This document shows, in pieces, positions 1 to 10,065 of a DNA stretch of 64,000 bases (the stretch's first letter is position 1; each line of letters opens with the position of its first letter). Under the pieces are notes generated by a model. The model saw nothing but the letters and a program-made list of their open reading frames with translations. It was not told the DNA's origin and made no database searches. Where the stretch lies: positions 9,672,001-9,736,000 of the forward strand of contig JAFFSR010000004.1 in the NCBI GenBank assembly GCA_017163975.1, given 5' to 3'. The position numbers and the translations under genes are program-made. The DNA comes from Anastatus disparis. Its lineage: Eukaryota; Arthropoda; Insecta; Hymenoptera; Eupelmidae.

Positions 1-510
1 GAGGAAAAAATATACGAAGCCTCTAGTTGGGCCGCCTTCTCAAAGTTATTTAATTGTGCAAAAAAGTCTGAATAAATCGTTATTTTGGATCAATGATGAG
101 ATTCGTGATTTTTTTTCTGAAAAAGTATTGATTTTTGTGATAAATGTATAAAAATGTTTTTTATTGGAAATTGTATGTAAAATGTATGTAAATTTTTGTA
201 AACTATTATTTGCTAAACATCACAAATTATAAATGAAATTTTGAAATTTTAAAATTTATTTTTTGTTAAATTTTTAGTATATATGGTTCATAATGTCTTA
301 AATTACAATTTGTAAAAATATGTTCATATTCTACACATGATTTCCAATAAAAAACATTTTCATACATATGTCCCAAAAATCAATACTTTTTCAGAAAAAA
401 AATCACGAATCTCATCATTGATCCAAAATAACGATTTTTTCAGGCATTTTTGCAAAATTAAGTAACTTTGAGAAGGCTGCCCAACTAGAGGCTTCGTATA
501 TTTTTTCCTC
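1..510. repeat. Foldback (inverted-repeat) element
   Basis: The first ~170 bases and the last ~170 bases (about 340-510) are near-perfect reverse complements. The outer ends read GAGGAAAAAATATACGAAGC and its complement. The unpaired centre is AT-rich, with no ORF. The left end coincides with the window edge, so the element could extend further left. This is a non-autonomous DNA element by structure; the superfamily is not assigned. Confidence 0.8.
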
Positions 511-884
511 ATAAAAAAATAAAAAAAATAAGACTTTAAAAAGCCAATTTAACCTGCTCGATTTTTAGATATACTAAATAGTATGTTTAAATCGATCAAG
601 TAAGCATAAAAATCAGTATATTATAATTTGCAAAAATTCAGGTGAATTCTACATCTAATTTCCAAGAAAAAGTATTCTATTAAGTTTTAACGAAAAATTG
701 ATAGTTTTTGAGGAAAAAATTCATTAAAATATTTATTTAGCAAAAAATTTGGAAAATTCGAAAAATCCCATCACGTTTAAGTCCTGACCCCTTTGACCTG
801 GACCTCTAAAATTTTTTTTGTATATTTTGGGTATCAAATAGAACATTTTCACAGATTTTCGACGAATTCTATTTTTTTGTTAGG
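511..884. other. AT-rich stretch, no gene seen
   Basis: Low-complexity AT-rich sequence between the foldback and the retrotransposon remnant. I see no coding frame, repeat pairing or RNA gene in it. Confidence 0.5.
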
Positions 885-925
885 TGAGTTGACGTGAAAC
901 GTCCCATATATATAAAATTTTTCAT

Positions 926-1144
926 ATGTATAGATATACAAACAATGTTAAAGTGTTACCCAGCGTATCGGACGAAAAATTTAACCCAGAAGTACGCTTC
1001 TATAAGCGTCTATCTTCGTTGGTTATAAGGCTGAGCTCTAAAGATGAAGTTATTAAGGTGCTAAGGAAGAAATCTGATCTACCAACTGGTGTTACAGCTT
1101 CTCCTGATCAGACGTTGCTCAAAGGCAGTATTTTAAAAAGCTGA
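926..1144 (+). pseudogene. ORF1 (gag-like) fragment of the non-LTR element
   Basis: A 72-residue open frame starting MYRYTNNVKVLPS. Its second half (SSKDEVIKVL, then LPTGVTASPDQTLL) resembles the C-terminal part of ORF1 proteins of insect non-LTR elements, which lead into a SPDxT-type motif before the endonuclease. The frame closes at 1144, but an adjacent frame continues the similarity (KLKLECDN, then VVYFNSIPKLV), so a one-base shift near 1130-1140 is likely. The first ~45 residues recur at 16720-16856 on the minus strand. It is not an independent host gene. Confidence 0.55.
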
Positions 1145-1277
1145 AATTAGAATGTGATAATTATAATTCTGATGTCCAAAATCAAGTAAAAAAGAAAGTT
1201 GTTTATTTTAATTCTATACCTAAATTGGTATTTGATAATAAAAACTCAAAAAACTCCCAACAATTGGAAATAAACGA

Positions 1278-2845
1278 GACTTAATTTTTTATTATCAGAA
1301 CGTTCATAGTTTAAAAAACAAGTTAAATCAGTTGAGATTATCTGTGTTAAATTGTACACCTTCGCCCGATGTCATAGTGTTTACTGAGACATGGTTGAAT
1401 GAATCTGTTTTAAATTCAGAACTAGGATTAGACTCATATGAAATTTATAGATTTGATAGATCTGAAACATTCAGTTTACACAGTAGAGGTGGTGGTGTTT
1501 TAATTGCCATCAAGACTTGCTTTAATTCGAAAAGGTGTAATATAATTATAAATAATATTGAACAGGTGTTTGTGAAGATACATTTGGGTATGAAGAATTT
1601 AATCATTGGCTGTGTTTATATTCCACCAGAACAACAAAGTGATCTTTCTGTTTATTTGGACCATTTGAATAGTATTGAAGATCTAATGAATGTTAATCAA
1701 GATAGCTCACTAGTTATGTTTGGTGATTATAATTTATCTGGCATTAAATGGTCTAATCCAAATACACCTGTTTTTAATTTTTTTAAGAATGGTTATGTTA
1801 AAAATCAAGTTTATGAAGCAGCTTTACTAATTAAAGATTGTTATTCTTTGTTGAATTCAAGACAGTGGTTTCCTGTGATTGGTCATAAAGATTACACACT
1901 TGACTTATTATTTTCTGATATTTCTTTTGAAAGGATTATTTTTACGGATTATTTAGTGAATATAGATGATCATCGCCATCCAGCGTATTTTTCAACAAGT
2001 TTTTCTGTTAGTGATCCTGTTAATCATAGCTTTAAGCATTATAATTTTAAATTAGCGAACTTCAATGGTATTCTCAAAGATTTTAATCAAATTGATTGGT
2101 CTGATTTGTTGTGTAACACGAATGTTAATTTGGATGTTGAATTATTTTATAATAGAATTAATAATATTATTAATAAGTATGTACCTATGGTTTTTGTTAG
2201 CAATGTAAAATACCCAAGATGGTTTAGTTATGACTTAAAGCAATTAATTATTAAAAAGAAAAGGATTCATAAAGTTTGGAAGATCTATAATCTAGATTCA
2301 GTTTATATTGAATTTAAAAAGTTAAGAGCACAATGTATTAGATTATCTAAATCATGTTATAATAATTATATTAATAATGTAGAATCCAATCTAAAGAGGA
2401 ATACTAAAACATTTTTTCAGTATGTTAATAATTTAAAGTATGAGAATTGTATTACCAAAAATATGTATTTGCACGATTGTAAATCTAATAATGCTTATGA
2501 TTCAGCTGAGTTATTTTATAAGTTTTTTCAATCATCTTTTAGTAATAATATTGCTGATAAATTAACTTTAGTAAATTGTGATGATGCGTTGGATTGTTTA
2601 GATATCTCATATGATAATATTGGTGAAGTTGTGGATGAGCTGAAAGATGTGTTTTGTTCAGGTCCTGATAATATACCATTAGTTTTTATAAAAAATTGTA
2701 AGAATTCTATTTTAAAACCTTTGTTATTATTTTTAATAAATCTATTTCTACTGGTATTTTTCCTGATATTTGGAAGAATTCTTGCATTACTCCTGTTCTT
2801 AAATCAGGATCTAGAAATGACATCATAAATTATAGACCTATTTCT
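1278..2845 (+). pseudogene. Endonuclease plus reverse-transcriptase start, frameshifted
   Basis: The open frame has no ATG of its own and enters at about 1278 with FYYQNVHSLKNKL, a typical start of the endonuclease/exonuclease/phosphatase fold. Expected motifs follow: FTETWL (catalytic Glu), RGGGVLIAI, CVYIPP, FGDYNL (catalytic Asp) and DLLFSD, then DDHRHPAYF with the DH pair. The DHxP catalytic end is thus modified to DDHRHP. A 300-residue linker leads to CSGPDNIPLVFIKNC, an RT start. Near 2730-2737 a frameshift moves the continuation (TGIFPDIWKNS, TPVLKSG, NYRPIS) to another frame. The frame is lost at 2848. The product would be inactive as a retrotransposase. Confidence 0.9.
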
Positions 2846-2850
2846 CTCCG

Positions 2851-3209
2851 TTGGCGGAGTTGCGTGTACATTTTCTCTCTCTCTCTCTCTCTCCTCCTTT
2901 CATCTAACTCTTAACACGACGCTGGAAGGTTTAGCGCTGTCTTTTTCTATTCGACAGTTTCAACTATCGTGCATATATTATAACTGGAGAATAGAAAAGG
3001 ATAACGCTATACTCTTACAGCGTGCTCTTAACGCTCATCCTCCTGTCGATACTTAACAGCCATATAGTGAGCAACAAATTAAAGGTAACGCGATTTTAAA
3101 ATTAAACAACGAATTAAAAAATAACATTAACACGTTTTTAAACATAAAAAAGGAATTAAATTTATATTGATGTAGTTCCTCATACGATCTTCGTTGACAT
3201 AAAGTCATC
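2851..3209. repeat. CT microsatellite and an imperfect hairpin
   Basis: A (CT)n run lies at about 2872-2893. At about 2930-3010 the left arm TAGCGCTGTCTTTTTCTATT pairs with a right arm ending AATAGAAAAGGATAACGCTA, giving an imperfect hairpin. This block starts exactly where the retrotransposon breaks off, so it is probably part of a different inserted element. No coding potential is seen. Confidence 0.55.
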
Positions 3210-3361
3210 TACGCATCTTAGCCGCATTAAGGAGATCATCTGCAAGTCCATTGTTTCCTGCTTAGGCAGTAGTTAGTCTCGGGCGCGCCCAAGTCCGACT
3301 ACTACCTAAGTAACAAACACTGGTCTCGCCGATAGTGTCCTTAATACGGCCACGATACGTA
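3210..3361. repeat. GC-rich ~150-bp quasi-palindrome centred on GGGCGCGCCC
   Basis: Reading outward from the perfect decamer GGGCGCGCCC (3281-3290), both strands give almost the same ~68-base text: TTAGGCAGTAGT against TTAGGTAGTAGT, and GCCGCATTAAGG against GCCGTATTAAGG. Most differences are transitions. It lies about 715 bp upstream of the MATH-BTB start. It could be an old foldback, the ends of a larger element, or a hairpin RNA locus; the class is not recognised. Confidence 0.7.
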
Positions 3362-4074
3362 TATAACTAATAAACAATATATTATTCGCTTTTTGGTCAA
3401 AGAATTAAAGATTTCGTTTTTAACAAATTTCTTACCGCCTGGTTCTGAAATTCTTTATTTTAATAAGATGATGCATTGCGATTGCACAATAATACATTTA
3501 ATGTCATGCCGATCAGAAAATCAGGTTAAATAATCGAACAATTAAAACTCTTACAAAAAATGACTAAAAGATCAAAGAAAGTACAATTTTAATATTTTAA
3601 TTTGTACTTTAGTGCATTAATAAAGCAAAAACATAAAATGTGTAAAATCCAAAAATCTTTATAATAAAATAAGTTGTCAGTTGTAAATTTCATTGTTTTT
3701 CTAAAAAATTCGGAAAAAGTATTAATTTTGACTAATTGGGCCATATTTCGAGTAGAAACGGTCCATACCGAGGGAATAAAAGCAGAAAATAGAATTAGCA
3801 ACCTAGATCGATTGAAGAAGTAATAAGAAAATTGGTTTATGAATTTATGGTATAGAATAAAAAAGCGATAAAACAGTCATAATATATACAACTCTTTAAA
3901 AGTGCTTTTGTAAGCAGTAAAGTAAGAATTTAAACAGATGTTAACCGTTTTCATACTTGGACATAACCAATATATTTTTAAGGACAATTTTAACAAATAA
4001 ATTGTAAAAATATCTAAATATTTATTAAGTATTTTTTAAATTAATTAAGTGTCTGATTTGTAATATAAAGAATC
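3362..4074. other. AT-rich upstream region of the MATH-BTB gene
   Basis: About 700 bp without a recognisable feature. Any promoter of the gene at 4075 should be here. Many TA-rich stretches exist, but no single TATA box or initiator stands out. Confidence 0.4.
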
Positions 4075-5256
4075 ATGAAGAAGAAACGTGATTACTCTCA
4101 ACTGAAATTAAATTTAATAGTTTTATGTTTTACCATAGTAATATGGACAAGTTATTTAACATCAGCGTCAGATACTATCTTAGTAAATAAATGGGCAACG
4201 ACATTTACAGAATTTCGAAAGAAAAGTTACTCGTGGGTAATTAGAAACTTTAGTTTATACGGGCACCAAAATGATGAATTTTTAGAATCACCATCAATTG
4301 GCATTAACGAACCGAACAACATGCAATGGGCGATTAGAATGTATCCTAGAGGTACCAGCAATGAGAAATATATTGCTTTACATTTGTTATACAAGTCTGG
4401 AAAAAGTCCAAAAATTGAAGCTGCATATAAATTTATGCTATTGAATAAATATTTTAAAATAATTAAGACAGAAGAAAACAATTTTGTTACATTTGAACAA
4501 GGAGATAACAAATTTGCTGGATATAATAATTTCATAAAACGTTCTGAAGTTCTTGATCCAAAAAAGAATATATTACTTGATGATATTTTCAATATTATTG
4601 TTGAATTTCACGTAAAAGTAGATAGTGTTAAGAGTATTGCTGGAAATTTCACTGACAATTATTATATGGAAACTTCAGATCTTTTGAAACCTTATTTTAA
4701 TCATTTTAAATTTGCTGATATTATATTTCGTGTAAGATATTTTAGAATCCCAGCACATGCAATAGTAATAGCTTCTCAAAGCACATTGTTGAATATGACA
4801 GAAAAATATTTCCCTATTGATCGTCCACGTGGAAAGTGGAGCGATAATGCTAATTGCTTGCTATCAGTACCTATAGACCATGCATTATTATATGATTATC
4901 ATACTTTCTATGATGTTCTTCTTTTTTTATATACTGGAGAAGTGAAAGATTTAGATCTGAAAAAAGCTAAGCATTTTCTAAAGATTGCATACGAATTCGA
5001 GATTCATAAATTAAAATATATTTGTGAAGTTTTTTTGTGTAAAACTATAACTCTTTGTAACGCTATTGATTTTCTTTTCTTTGCAGATTGTTTTGATGCT
5101 GAGCTTTTAAAAGAGAAAGCAGTGTTTTATATTGCTGCTCATATTTATCACTTTATTGGTACTGAAAAATACGAGGAATTGAAACGTTTTCGATCAGATT
5201 TAGTTGTGGATATTATGGATGCCATATTCAAACTTAAGTGTGTTCAAACCTTATAA
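4075..5256 (+). CDS. MATH-BTB (TD and POZ domain) protein with N-terminal hydrophobic leader
   Basis: Intronless ORF of 393 residues. Residues about 13-32 are strongly hydrophobic (LNLIVLCFTIVIW), followed by SASD, which looks like a signal peptide or membrane anchor. A MATH/TRAF-like domain spans about 51-182 (SYSWVIRNFS, WAIRMYPRG, ALHLLY, FIKRSEVL). A BTB/POZ domain spans about 203-325 (FADIIFRV, IPAHAIVIASQS, FYDVLLFLYTGEV), and a helical C-terminal extension follows. MATH-BTB proteins of the SPOP/TDPOZ family normally act as substrate adaptors of Cullin-3 ubiquitin ligases, with MATH binding the substrate and BTB binding Cul3. The lack of introns fits the retrocopied, expanded TDPOZ group. 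The leader is unusual for a cytosolic/nuclear family. The start is the first in-frame ATG, and the leader lies in frame after it. The full-length frame suggests a working gene; its substrate is unknown. Confidence 0.93.
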   Translation: MKKKRDYSQLKLNLIVLCFTIVIWTSYLTSASDTILVNKWATTFTEFRKKSYSWVIRNFSLYGHQNDEFLESPSIGINEPNNMQWAIRMYPRGTSNEKYIALHLLYKSGKSPKIEAAYKFMLLNKYFKIIKTEENNFVTFEQGDNKFAGYNNFIKRSEVLDPKKNILLDDIFNIIVEFHVKVDSVKSIAGNFTDNYYMETSDLLKPYFNHFKFADIIFRVRYFRIPAHAIVIASQSTLLNMTEKYFPIDRPRGKWSDNANCLLSVPIDHALLYDYHTFYDVLLFLYTGEVKDLDLKKAKHFLKIAYEFEIHKLKYICEVFLCKTITLCNAIDFLFFADCFDAELLKEKAVFYIAAHIYHFIGTEKYEELKRFRSDLVVDIMDAIFKLKCVQTL

Positions 5257-5389
5257 AAGGATTAAAGTAAAGACGAAGGAAAGAGTAATATAAACTTACG
5301 AAAATTTTATTCATAAGGCATTATTACTATATTTCTTTTTTGTGAATCTTTGTATATTTATAGAATTATAAAAGAAATTTTCTTCAAAA

Positions 5390-5395
5390 AATAAA
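5390..5395 (+). terminator. Possible poly(A) signal AATAAA of the MATH-BTB gene
   Basis: AATAAA sits about 135 bp after the stop codon. In sequence this AT-rich the hexamer occurs often by chance, so this is a plausible but weak call. Confidence 0.35.
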
Positions 5396-5559
5396 TTTTT
5401 TTTTAAACAAAATATGAAAGGTTTTGTTATTTTTTTAAATTTAAAAAGACCAAAAGAAAATTAACACTAAGGTATAGACTTAACTAATAATAAAATTTAC
5501 TAACAAGGAGAGGACCCCACCTCCGGGAAACGGATTTGGCTGAAACGACAGGACATGAT

Positions 5560-5826
5560 TTTTTAATGAAAAAATTAAGACTTGAGAAAAAATAAAAAAA
5601 ATAAATGTTTTGGAAAATAAAAAAAAAATTCATTTAAAATAAAATATACGCCCAAAAATGCAAGGCTACAGCGGAGCTCTCTTTTTTTCTTCTTCTAATT
5701 GTGAAGAGAGCTCCGCTGTAGCCTTACATTTTTGGGCGTGTATTTTATTTTAAATGAATTTTTTTTTTATTTTCCAAAACATTTATTTTTTTCATTTTTT
5801 CTCAAGTCTTAATTTTTTTTCCTCAC
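5560..5826. repeat. Palindrome A (short version)
   Basis: A near-perfect inverted repeat around a small loop at about 5692; its arms contain CGCCCAAAAATGCAAGGCTA. The right arm continues into AACGCTTAGTTCCTACGC and CGTCCCTAGACGGCACTG, whose left-hand partner is missing here but present in the longer copy at 10066-10484. The left outer arm has thus been lost or was never joined in this copy. Confidence 0.85.
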
Positions 5827-6036
5827 GTATTTTTTTCATTATTTTTTTTAACGCTTAGTTCCTACGCTTTATACAAAGCTTCGCTTCTTTCGGGCGTCCC
5901 TAGACGGCACTGTTGTTTTTTTATGTCCTTCAAGTAGTAAAAATGTTAAAATAATTTGAATACTCTAATTTTTGCATGATTAGATTTATTGATTAGTTTT
6001 ATGTACAAAGTTATTAACATACAATAATAGAATCAT

Positions 6037-6234
6037 TCATAAATTTGTATGTTCATCAGAAGTACATTCAGTAATTTGTACACCACCATTCTCATTTTTA
6101 TATTGTACCAAAGTAACTATTGGTTGTTGGTAACTAAAATATGATAAAAAAGTTTTCAATTCTATTCTTATAGAATTACAATTTACACGATTTATTAAAA
6201 ATCGACAGAAAGCGGGATAAACAAAACAGCACAT
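6037..6234 (-). pseudogene. Short coding-like fragment shared with 10598-10837
   Basis: A 65-residue minus-strand frame ending ITECTSDEHTNL. The same ~62-residue C-terminus occurs at 10598-10837 with a few changes (D/N, G/S, Q/H, F/L), both silent and non-silent. I do not recognise a domain. It may be the tail of a lost transposon protein carried along in the duplicated segment; chance openness is also possible. Confidence 0.3.
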
Positions 6235-6316
6235 CGCAACAAATATAAGAGAAAGAGATAGAAAGCGATGACTTATATGAGTGAGAGAGAGAGAGACAGA
6301 AGGCCACGCACACTGA

Positions 6317-6990
6317 CAAGGAGAGTGTCAGGGTATTGGGACGCCGATCCTGCTCAAATTTTGGGAGATGATTTTAGATGTAGAAATATAAAAAAAGCCA
6401 AGGTACTAGACTCTAATGCTCAATATTTCTCTAATTACAGGCAAATAAAGAAAATCACTATAAAAGTTACTAGATTTTCTAACGCTTATAATTCATTAGC
6501 ATTGATAGCTAGAAGCCTGAACCTTTTATTAAATGAAAGTGGAGCTCGAATCCTTTCGAATTATCACTTATAGCATCTCGAAATATTATTTTTTTCTAAA
6601 GTTATAGAGGGATAAAAATTGGACCTGAAATTCGTCTTCATAACATTATTTTTAATTAATTAATAATAAATGCTAAAATTTGTTTCAATTTTTATCCCTC
6701 TATAACTTTAGAAAAAAATAATATTTCGAGATGCTATAAGTGATAATTCGAAAGGATTTGAGCTCCACTTTCATTTAATAAAAGGTTCAGGCTTCTAGCT
6801 ATCAATGCTAATGAATTATAAGCGTTAGAAAATCTAGTAACTTTTATAGTGATTTTATTTATTTGCCTGTAATTAGAGAAATATTGAGCATTAGAGTCTA
6901 GTACCTTGGCTTTTTTTATATTTCTACATCTAAAATCATCTCCCAAAATTTGAGCAGGATCAGCGTCCTAATACCCTGACACTCTCCTTG
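6317..6990. mobile_element. 674-bp foldback element, TGA target duplication, empty site at 10840
   Basis: The ends CAAGGAGAGTGTCAGGG and CCCTGACACTCTCCTTG are perfect TIRs, and the arms pair over ~290 bp each. TGA lies at 6314-6316 and again at 6991-6993. The paralogous host segment at 10831-10850 reads CACACTGAGTTAGG with a single TGA and no insert, so the insertion point can be read exactly. Internal text such as GCATTGATAGCTAGAAGC is shared with the copies at 48242, 62942 and 63408. No ORF is supported. Confidence 0.92.
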
Positions 6991-7169
6991 TGAGTTAAGG
7001 AGAGGTGGAGATGGGTGGCAGTTTGCACGTACTGGCACGATATGTATACACGCGCGCCGCAACTGCCACTCTGTATATCTATATATATCGTGTAACGCTT
7101 TTAAAATCTGACGCTTAGCACAGATAGAGTGGCCACGCGGCGAGCGCCCAGAACGTCCGTATAAAAGCT

Positions 7170-7735
7170 TCGCTTCAAAAAAAATGGACCCGTGTTTTTC
7201 TTTTCGTCGAATAGGCCCCTTAGACAAGGATATAGACATTTTTTACGAAAATATAGTAAAAGGGAGCCTTTATAAGAACTTGAATATCCAAACAACTAAG
7301 ACTCTTACAAAAAAAATCCATAGAAAATGAAATAGAGTGTAAATTAAATACTTAAATTTAAGCTCTATTGTATTAAAAAAGCTTTAGTGACTTAAAAGTT
7401 ACAGGTAATTAAAATATGCTAATGAAATAGCGTAAAAAATTGAGAATTTTTTATATGCTGAAAAAATTAACAAATATGTAGTAATTTTCAATATAGCATA
7501 ACTTTTGAATCACTGAAGCTTTTTTAATGCAGCAGAGCTTAAATTAAAGCACTTAATTTGCACTTTATTTCATTTTTCATGTATTTTTTTGTAAGAGTCT
7601 TAGTTGTTTGGATATTCAAGTTCTTATAAAGGCTCCTTTTCACTATATTTTCGAAAAAATGTCTATATCCTGGTCTAGGGGGCCTATTCGACGAAAAGAA
7701 AAAACACGGATTCATTTTTTTTATCAAAAAATCAT
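7170..7735. repeat. Palindrome inside the composite element
   Basis: The arms at about 7180-7330 and 7570-7720 are reverse complements, with shared motifs TTTCTTTTCGTCGAATAGG and AACTTGAATATCCAAACAAC. A ~240-bp AT-rich, itself partly symmetrical, centre separates them. Short open frames here are mirror images of each other and are not genes. Confidence 0.8.
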
Positions 7736-7789
7736 ATCTTGCAGTTTCAGCCGAATCCGTTTTCCGGAGGTGGGGACCTCTACTTGTAA

Positions 7790-8016
7790 GTTTATTTTAA
7801 TTTAAAGATCAAATAATATTGCTCAAAAAAGGAAAATAAATGCAATGTATGATTTTGAGTGTTGAAACCTTAAAAAAAGAATCATAGTATGGAATTATGT
7901 ATTAAATTTTACTTATAAAAATAAAAGTTTTCCAAAAAGAAAAAAATATAAAGAATTCTATTATTTAAAAAAATTTCTTTGATACTAAGAAAAATAAACT
8001 CTCCAAAAAATCATTG
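7790..8016. other. AT-rich spacer, nothing recognised
   Basis: Spacer between the composite element and the TA-flanked MITE. No structure is seen. Confidence 0.4.
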
Positions 8017-8018
8017 TA

Positions 8019-8248
8019 CCGTGAAGGACGTAATTTCTGATCACTTAGGAGGTATTTCTGATCACATATTTACATGTAAAAAAGTAAAAGTATATTTCTT
8101 TTTCACACAAACGAAGCATTTCTTACGCTCAATCTATTTTTTCTCATAAATTAAAAAAAAGTTTTACCTACTAAAATCTTATAGATTATGATTTATAATA
8201 AATAATGATCAGAAATTACGCCCTGATCAGGAATTACGTCCTTTACGG
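8019..8248 (+). mobile_element. 230-bp MITE flanked by TA (copy 1)
   Basis: The ends are CCGTGAAGGACGTAATTTC and, inverted, CCGTAAAGGACGTAATTCC. TA is duplicated at 8017-8018 and 8249-8250. Internal short repeats of TTTCTGATCA occur near both ends. A second copy of the same length lies in opposite orientation at 14524-14753. TA target and small size suggest a Tc1/mariner-type MITE (inference). Confidence 0.88.
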
Positions 8249-8690
8249 TATAAACTATAAAAATAAAATTTTTTAAATGAGGACAACTAAATTTTTATAA
8301 CCATATTCTATTTTAATAAAGATTAATGTGAAAATTTATTTGCAGTTTGTTGCTATAAAAATTGAAACGCAACCGCAATAAAAGATATCAAAGAAATTTT
8401 CTTTTCAATTCATCTATTTTTTACACCTTAAACTTATAATTTCATTTAACTGTTATACTTTATCAAAGTTTCAATTTTTATTACTACAAACATCATATAA
8501 AATTTACGATAGTGAAAATTCAATTTAAATAATCTTTTTTTCTGTAATTAAATTTTATTGCAGATAGTTAAACAATGACAATAATGAATTAGTCTAATTT
8601 TAATTGATACTAACATTGTTAAAAACAATTAAAGTTTCTGCCTGGACTGTAACATATACGCTATATTCAAGCTCTTGTTTTTCAAGTCAA
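8249..8690. other. AT-rich stretch, nothing recognised
   Basis: No coding frame, RNA gene or repeat pairing is found. Confidence 0.4.
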
Positions 8691-8769
8691 ACTTTTTTGC
8701 CAAAAATATACAACTTCCATAAAAAATGTGTAAAAAAATAAATTATACAGGAGTAAATTGATTTCATAT

Positions 8770-8970
8770 GCCTGCAAAAACTATGATATTCTGAACTATT
8801 TGCGACATAAAGTATTACGCTTTGATGTATGTCATTGGAAACTATAACTTCTAAACTATTTGCGACGAAAAGTATCATTCTTTTATGTACATTGACGAAA
8901 ACTATTATTCCTGATTTTGTGCCCACGAAGACTATCATTCTTGAACTATTTGCGACAAAAAGAATTAAAT
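8770..8970. repeat. Degenerate tandem repeat with GAACTATTTGCGAC core
   Basis: Variants of CTGAACTATTTGCGACAAAA alternate with AAAACTATNATTC several times, with irregular spacing (about 60-85 bp between cores). Short frames on both strands here come from the repeat. Confidence 0.55.
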
Positions 8971-8989
8971 TTCAATGTATAATATACAT

Positions 8990-9190
8990 AACAAAGAAAA
9001 TAACAATTCTCCGCACTCCGTGCACAAAATTTGTTTTTTGCGAATGCATATATAAAACTGCGTGTCTAAAAACAAACTTTCTGCACATCGTACGAAAGAG
9101 TTTTGCTTAATATTCGAGGGAGTGATTTTAACTTCGTGTGAACTCTTCTCCTTCACTTCGCTCGAGCGCAAACGTCCTTACGGAGTTTAA
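8990..9190. repeat. Interspersed repeat, also at 26730-26935
   Basis: Matches 26730-26935 over ~200 bp in the same orientation (GTGCACAAAATTTG / GTGTAAAATTTGTTTTGG, CGTGTGAACT, CACTTCGCTCGAGCGCAAACG / GCTTCGCTCGGACGCAAACG). It contains the CTTCGCTC core that recurs in the palindromic modules. Confidence 0.6.
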
Positions 9191-9494
9191 ATCACTTCCT
9201 CGCACCTTAACAAAAATAACAGTCAAATCTGTGGTATTGCACGCTCTCAGAAATTAATGCCGTTCGTGCGTTGCACTGTTCAGCGTGTGCTCGCTATAGC
9301 TGGAGCCAATCAGAGCATTAAGCCAGGTACGTATGTACACTCCCCTGTACATGTTTTTACCATCCCTAAGTGAACACGAAAAATTTCATAACTCCAAAAT
9401 TAATGGTCGTACAATAAAAAATCTAACGAAATTTTATAGTTTAAACAAAAATCATACTGTATAATAAAGATGTTAAAAATTGAAAGAATTGTTA
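9191..9494. other. Spacer, nothing recognised
   Basis: Mixed sequence with one GC-richer block around 9240-9340; no pairing or coding frame is supported. Confidence 0.35.
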
Positions 9495-10065
9495 TAATTT
9501 TTACATTGATATTAATTTTAGTTAAAATGGTTATAGAATATCAAACCAAAGACAGTTCATAAGAGTATTTGTTCGCCTTTAAAATGAGCGGTGCAAAGTT
9601 TAATTTGGTCCACTTACATCGCAATTAGACCATTTTTCGTGAAAAAGTATGACCAAATAAAATAGAAGGAAAGTGTAAATAGAAAACCGCTGTCAAGTGC
9701 TTTGGCGCAATGTTTTCTCATAGAGATTATTGAGTTAGAGTAATTTGATTTTATTTTTTTTAATGTGATTTCAATGTAAAAAACATAATTTCTATTCAAG
9801 AAAAATTAGTGAGTGTGAGAGAGTGATTAGGAAATAGGAAGAGAGAGTCAGGGATGGATAAAAATAGGGTAAAAATGAGGATTAATCTAAGATAGAAAGA
9901 CAGAGAGGAAGTGAGGACGTAAGAAAAGAGTTAGTGAAAGGATTGAATCAGAAATCAAAAGAAGTGATTAAAGAGCTACGCTAAGAAAATTATTTATACA
10001 GTACCAAACGACTAAAATTTTATAGCAAATCTATTGAGTAGTTTACGTAAAATAGATAAAAAATG

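Larger units (their letters stand above)
885..2850 (+). mobile_element. Truncated non-LTR retrotransposon (Jockey/CR1-like)
   Basis: The order is a C-terminal ORF1 piece (926-1144), an apurinic-type endonuclease domain (about 1278-2000), a linker, and the very start of a reverse transcriptase (about 2640-2848). The RT frame changes near 2730-2737 and the homology stops abruptly at about 2848, just after an NYRPIS-like motif. The RT palm, the 3' UTR and the tail are therefore absent. A related 5' part lies in inverse orientation at 16720-16856. The element is dead: it has frameshifts and lacks the catalytic RT motifs. The clade assignment is an inference from domain order and the style of the motifs. 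Confidence 0.85.
5514..7786. mobile_element. Composite 2.3-kb TIR element with TAA target duplication
   Basis: The left end CAAGGAGAGGACCCCACCTC and the right end (reverse complement CAAGTAGAGGTCCCCACCTC) form terminal inverted repeats of ~40 bp. TAA flanks both sides (5511-5513 and 7787-7789). Inside lie a palindrome (5560-5826), a region shared with 10385-11030, a nested relative (6317-6990) and a second palindrome (7170-7735). The ends resemble those of the TGA/TAA foldback family at 40861, 48242, 55573 and 62942. The 3-bp TNA duplication would suit the PIF/Harbinger group; that is an inference. No transposase is visible. Confidence 0.75.

Noticed and set aside
3254..3320. let-7-like microRNA hairpin
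   Set aside because: TTAGGTAGTAGT shares a few bases with let-7, but the mature sequence does not match and the hairpin is longer than a typical precursor.
4227..4592. 121-residue minus-strand frame
   Set aside because: It is antisense to the MATH-BTB gene and only a shadow of its codon usage.
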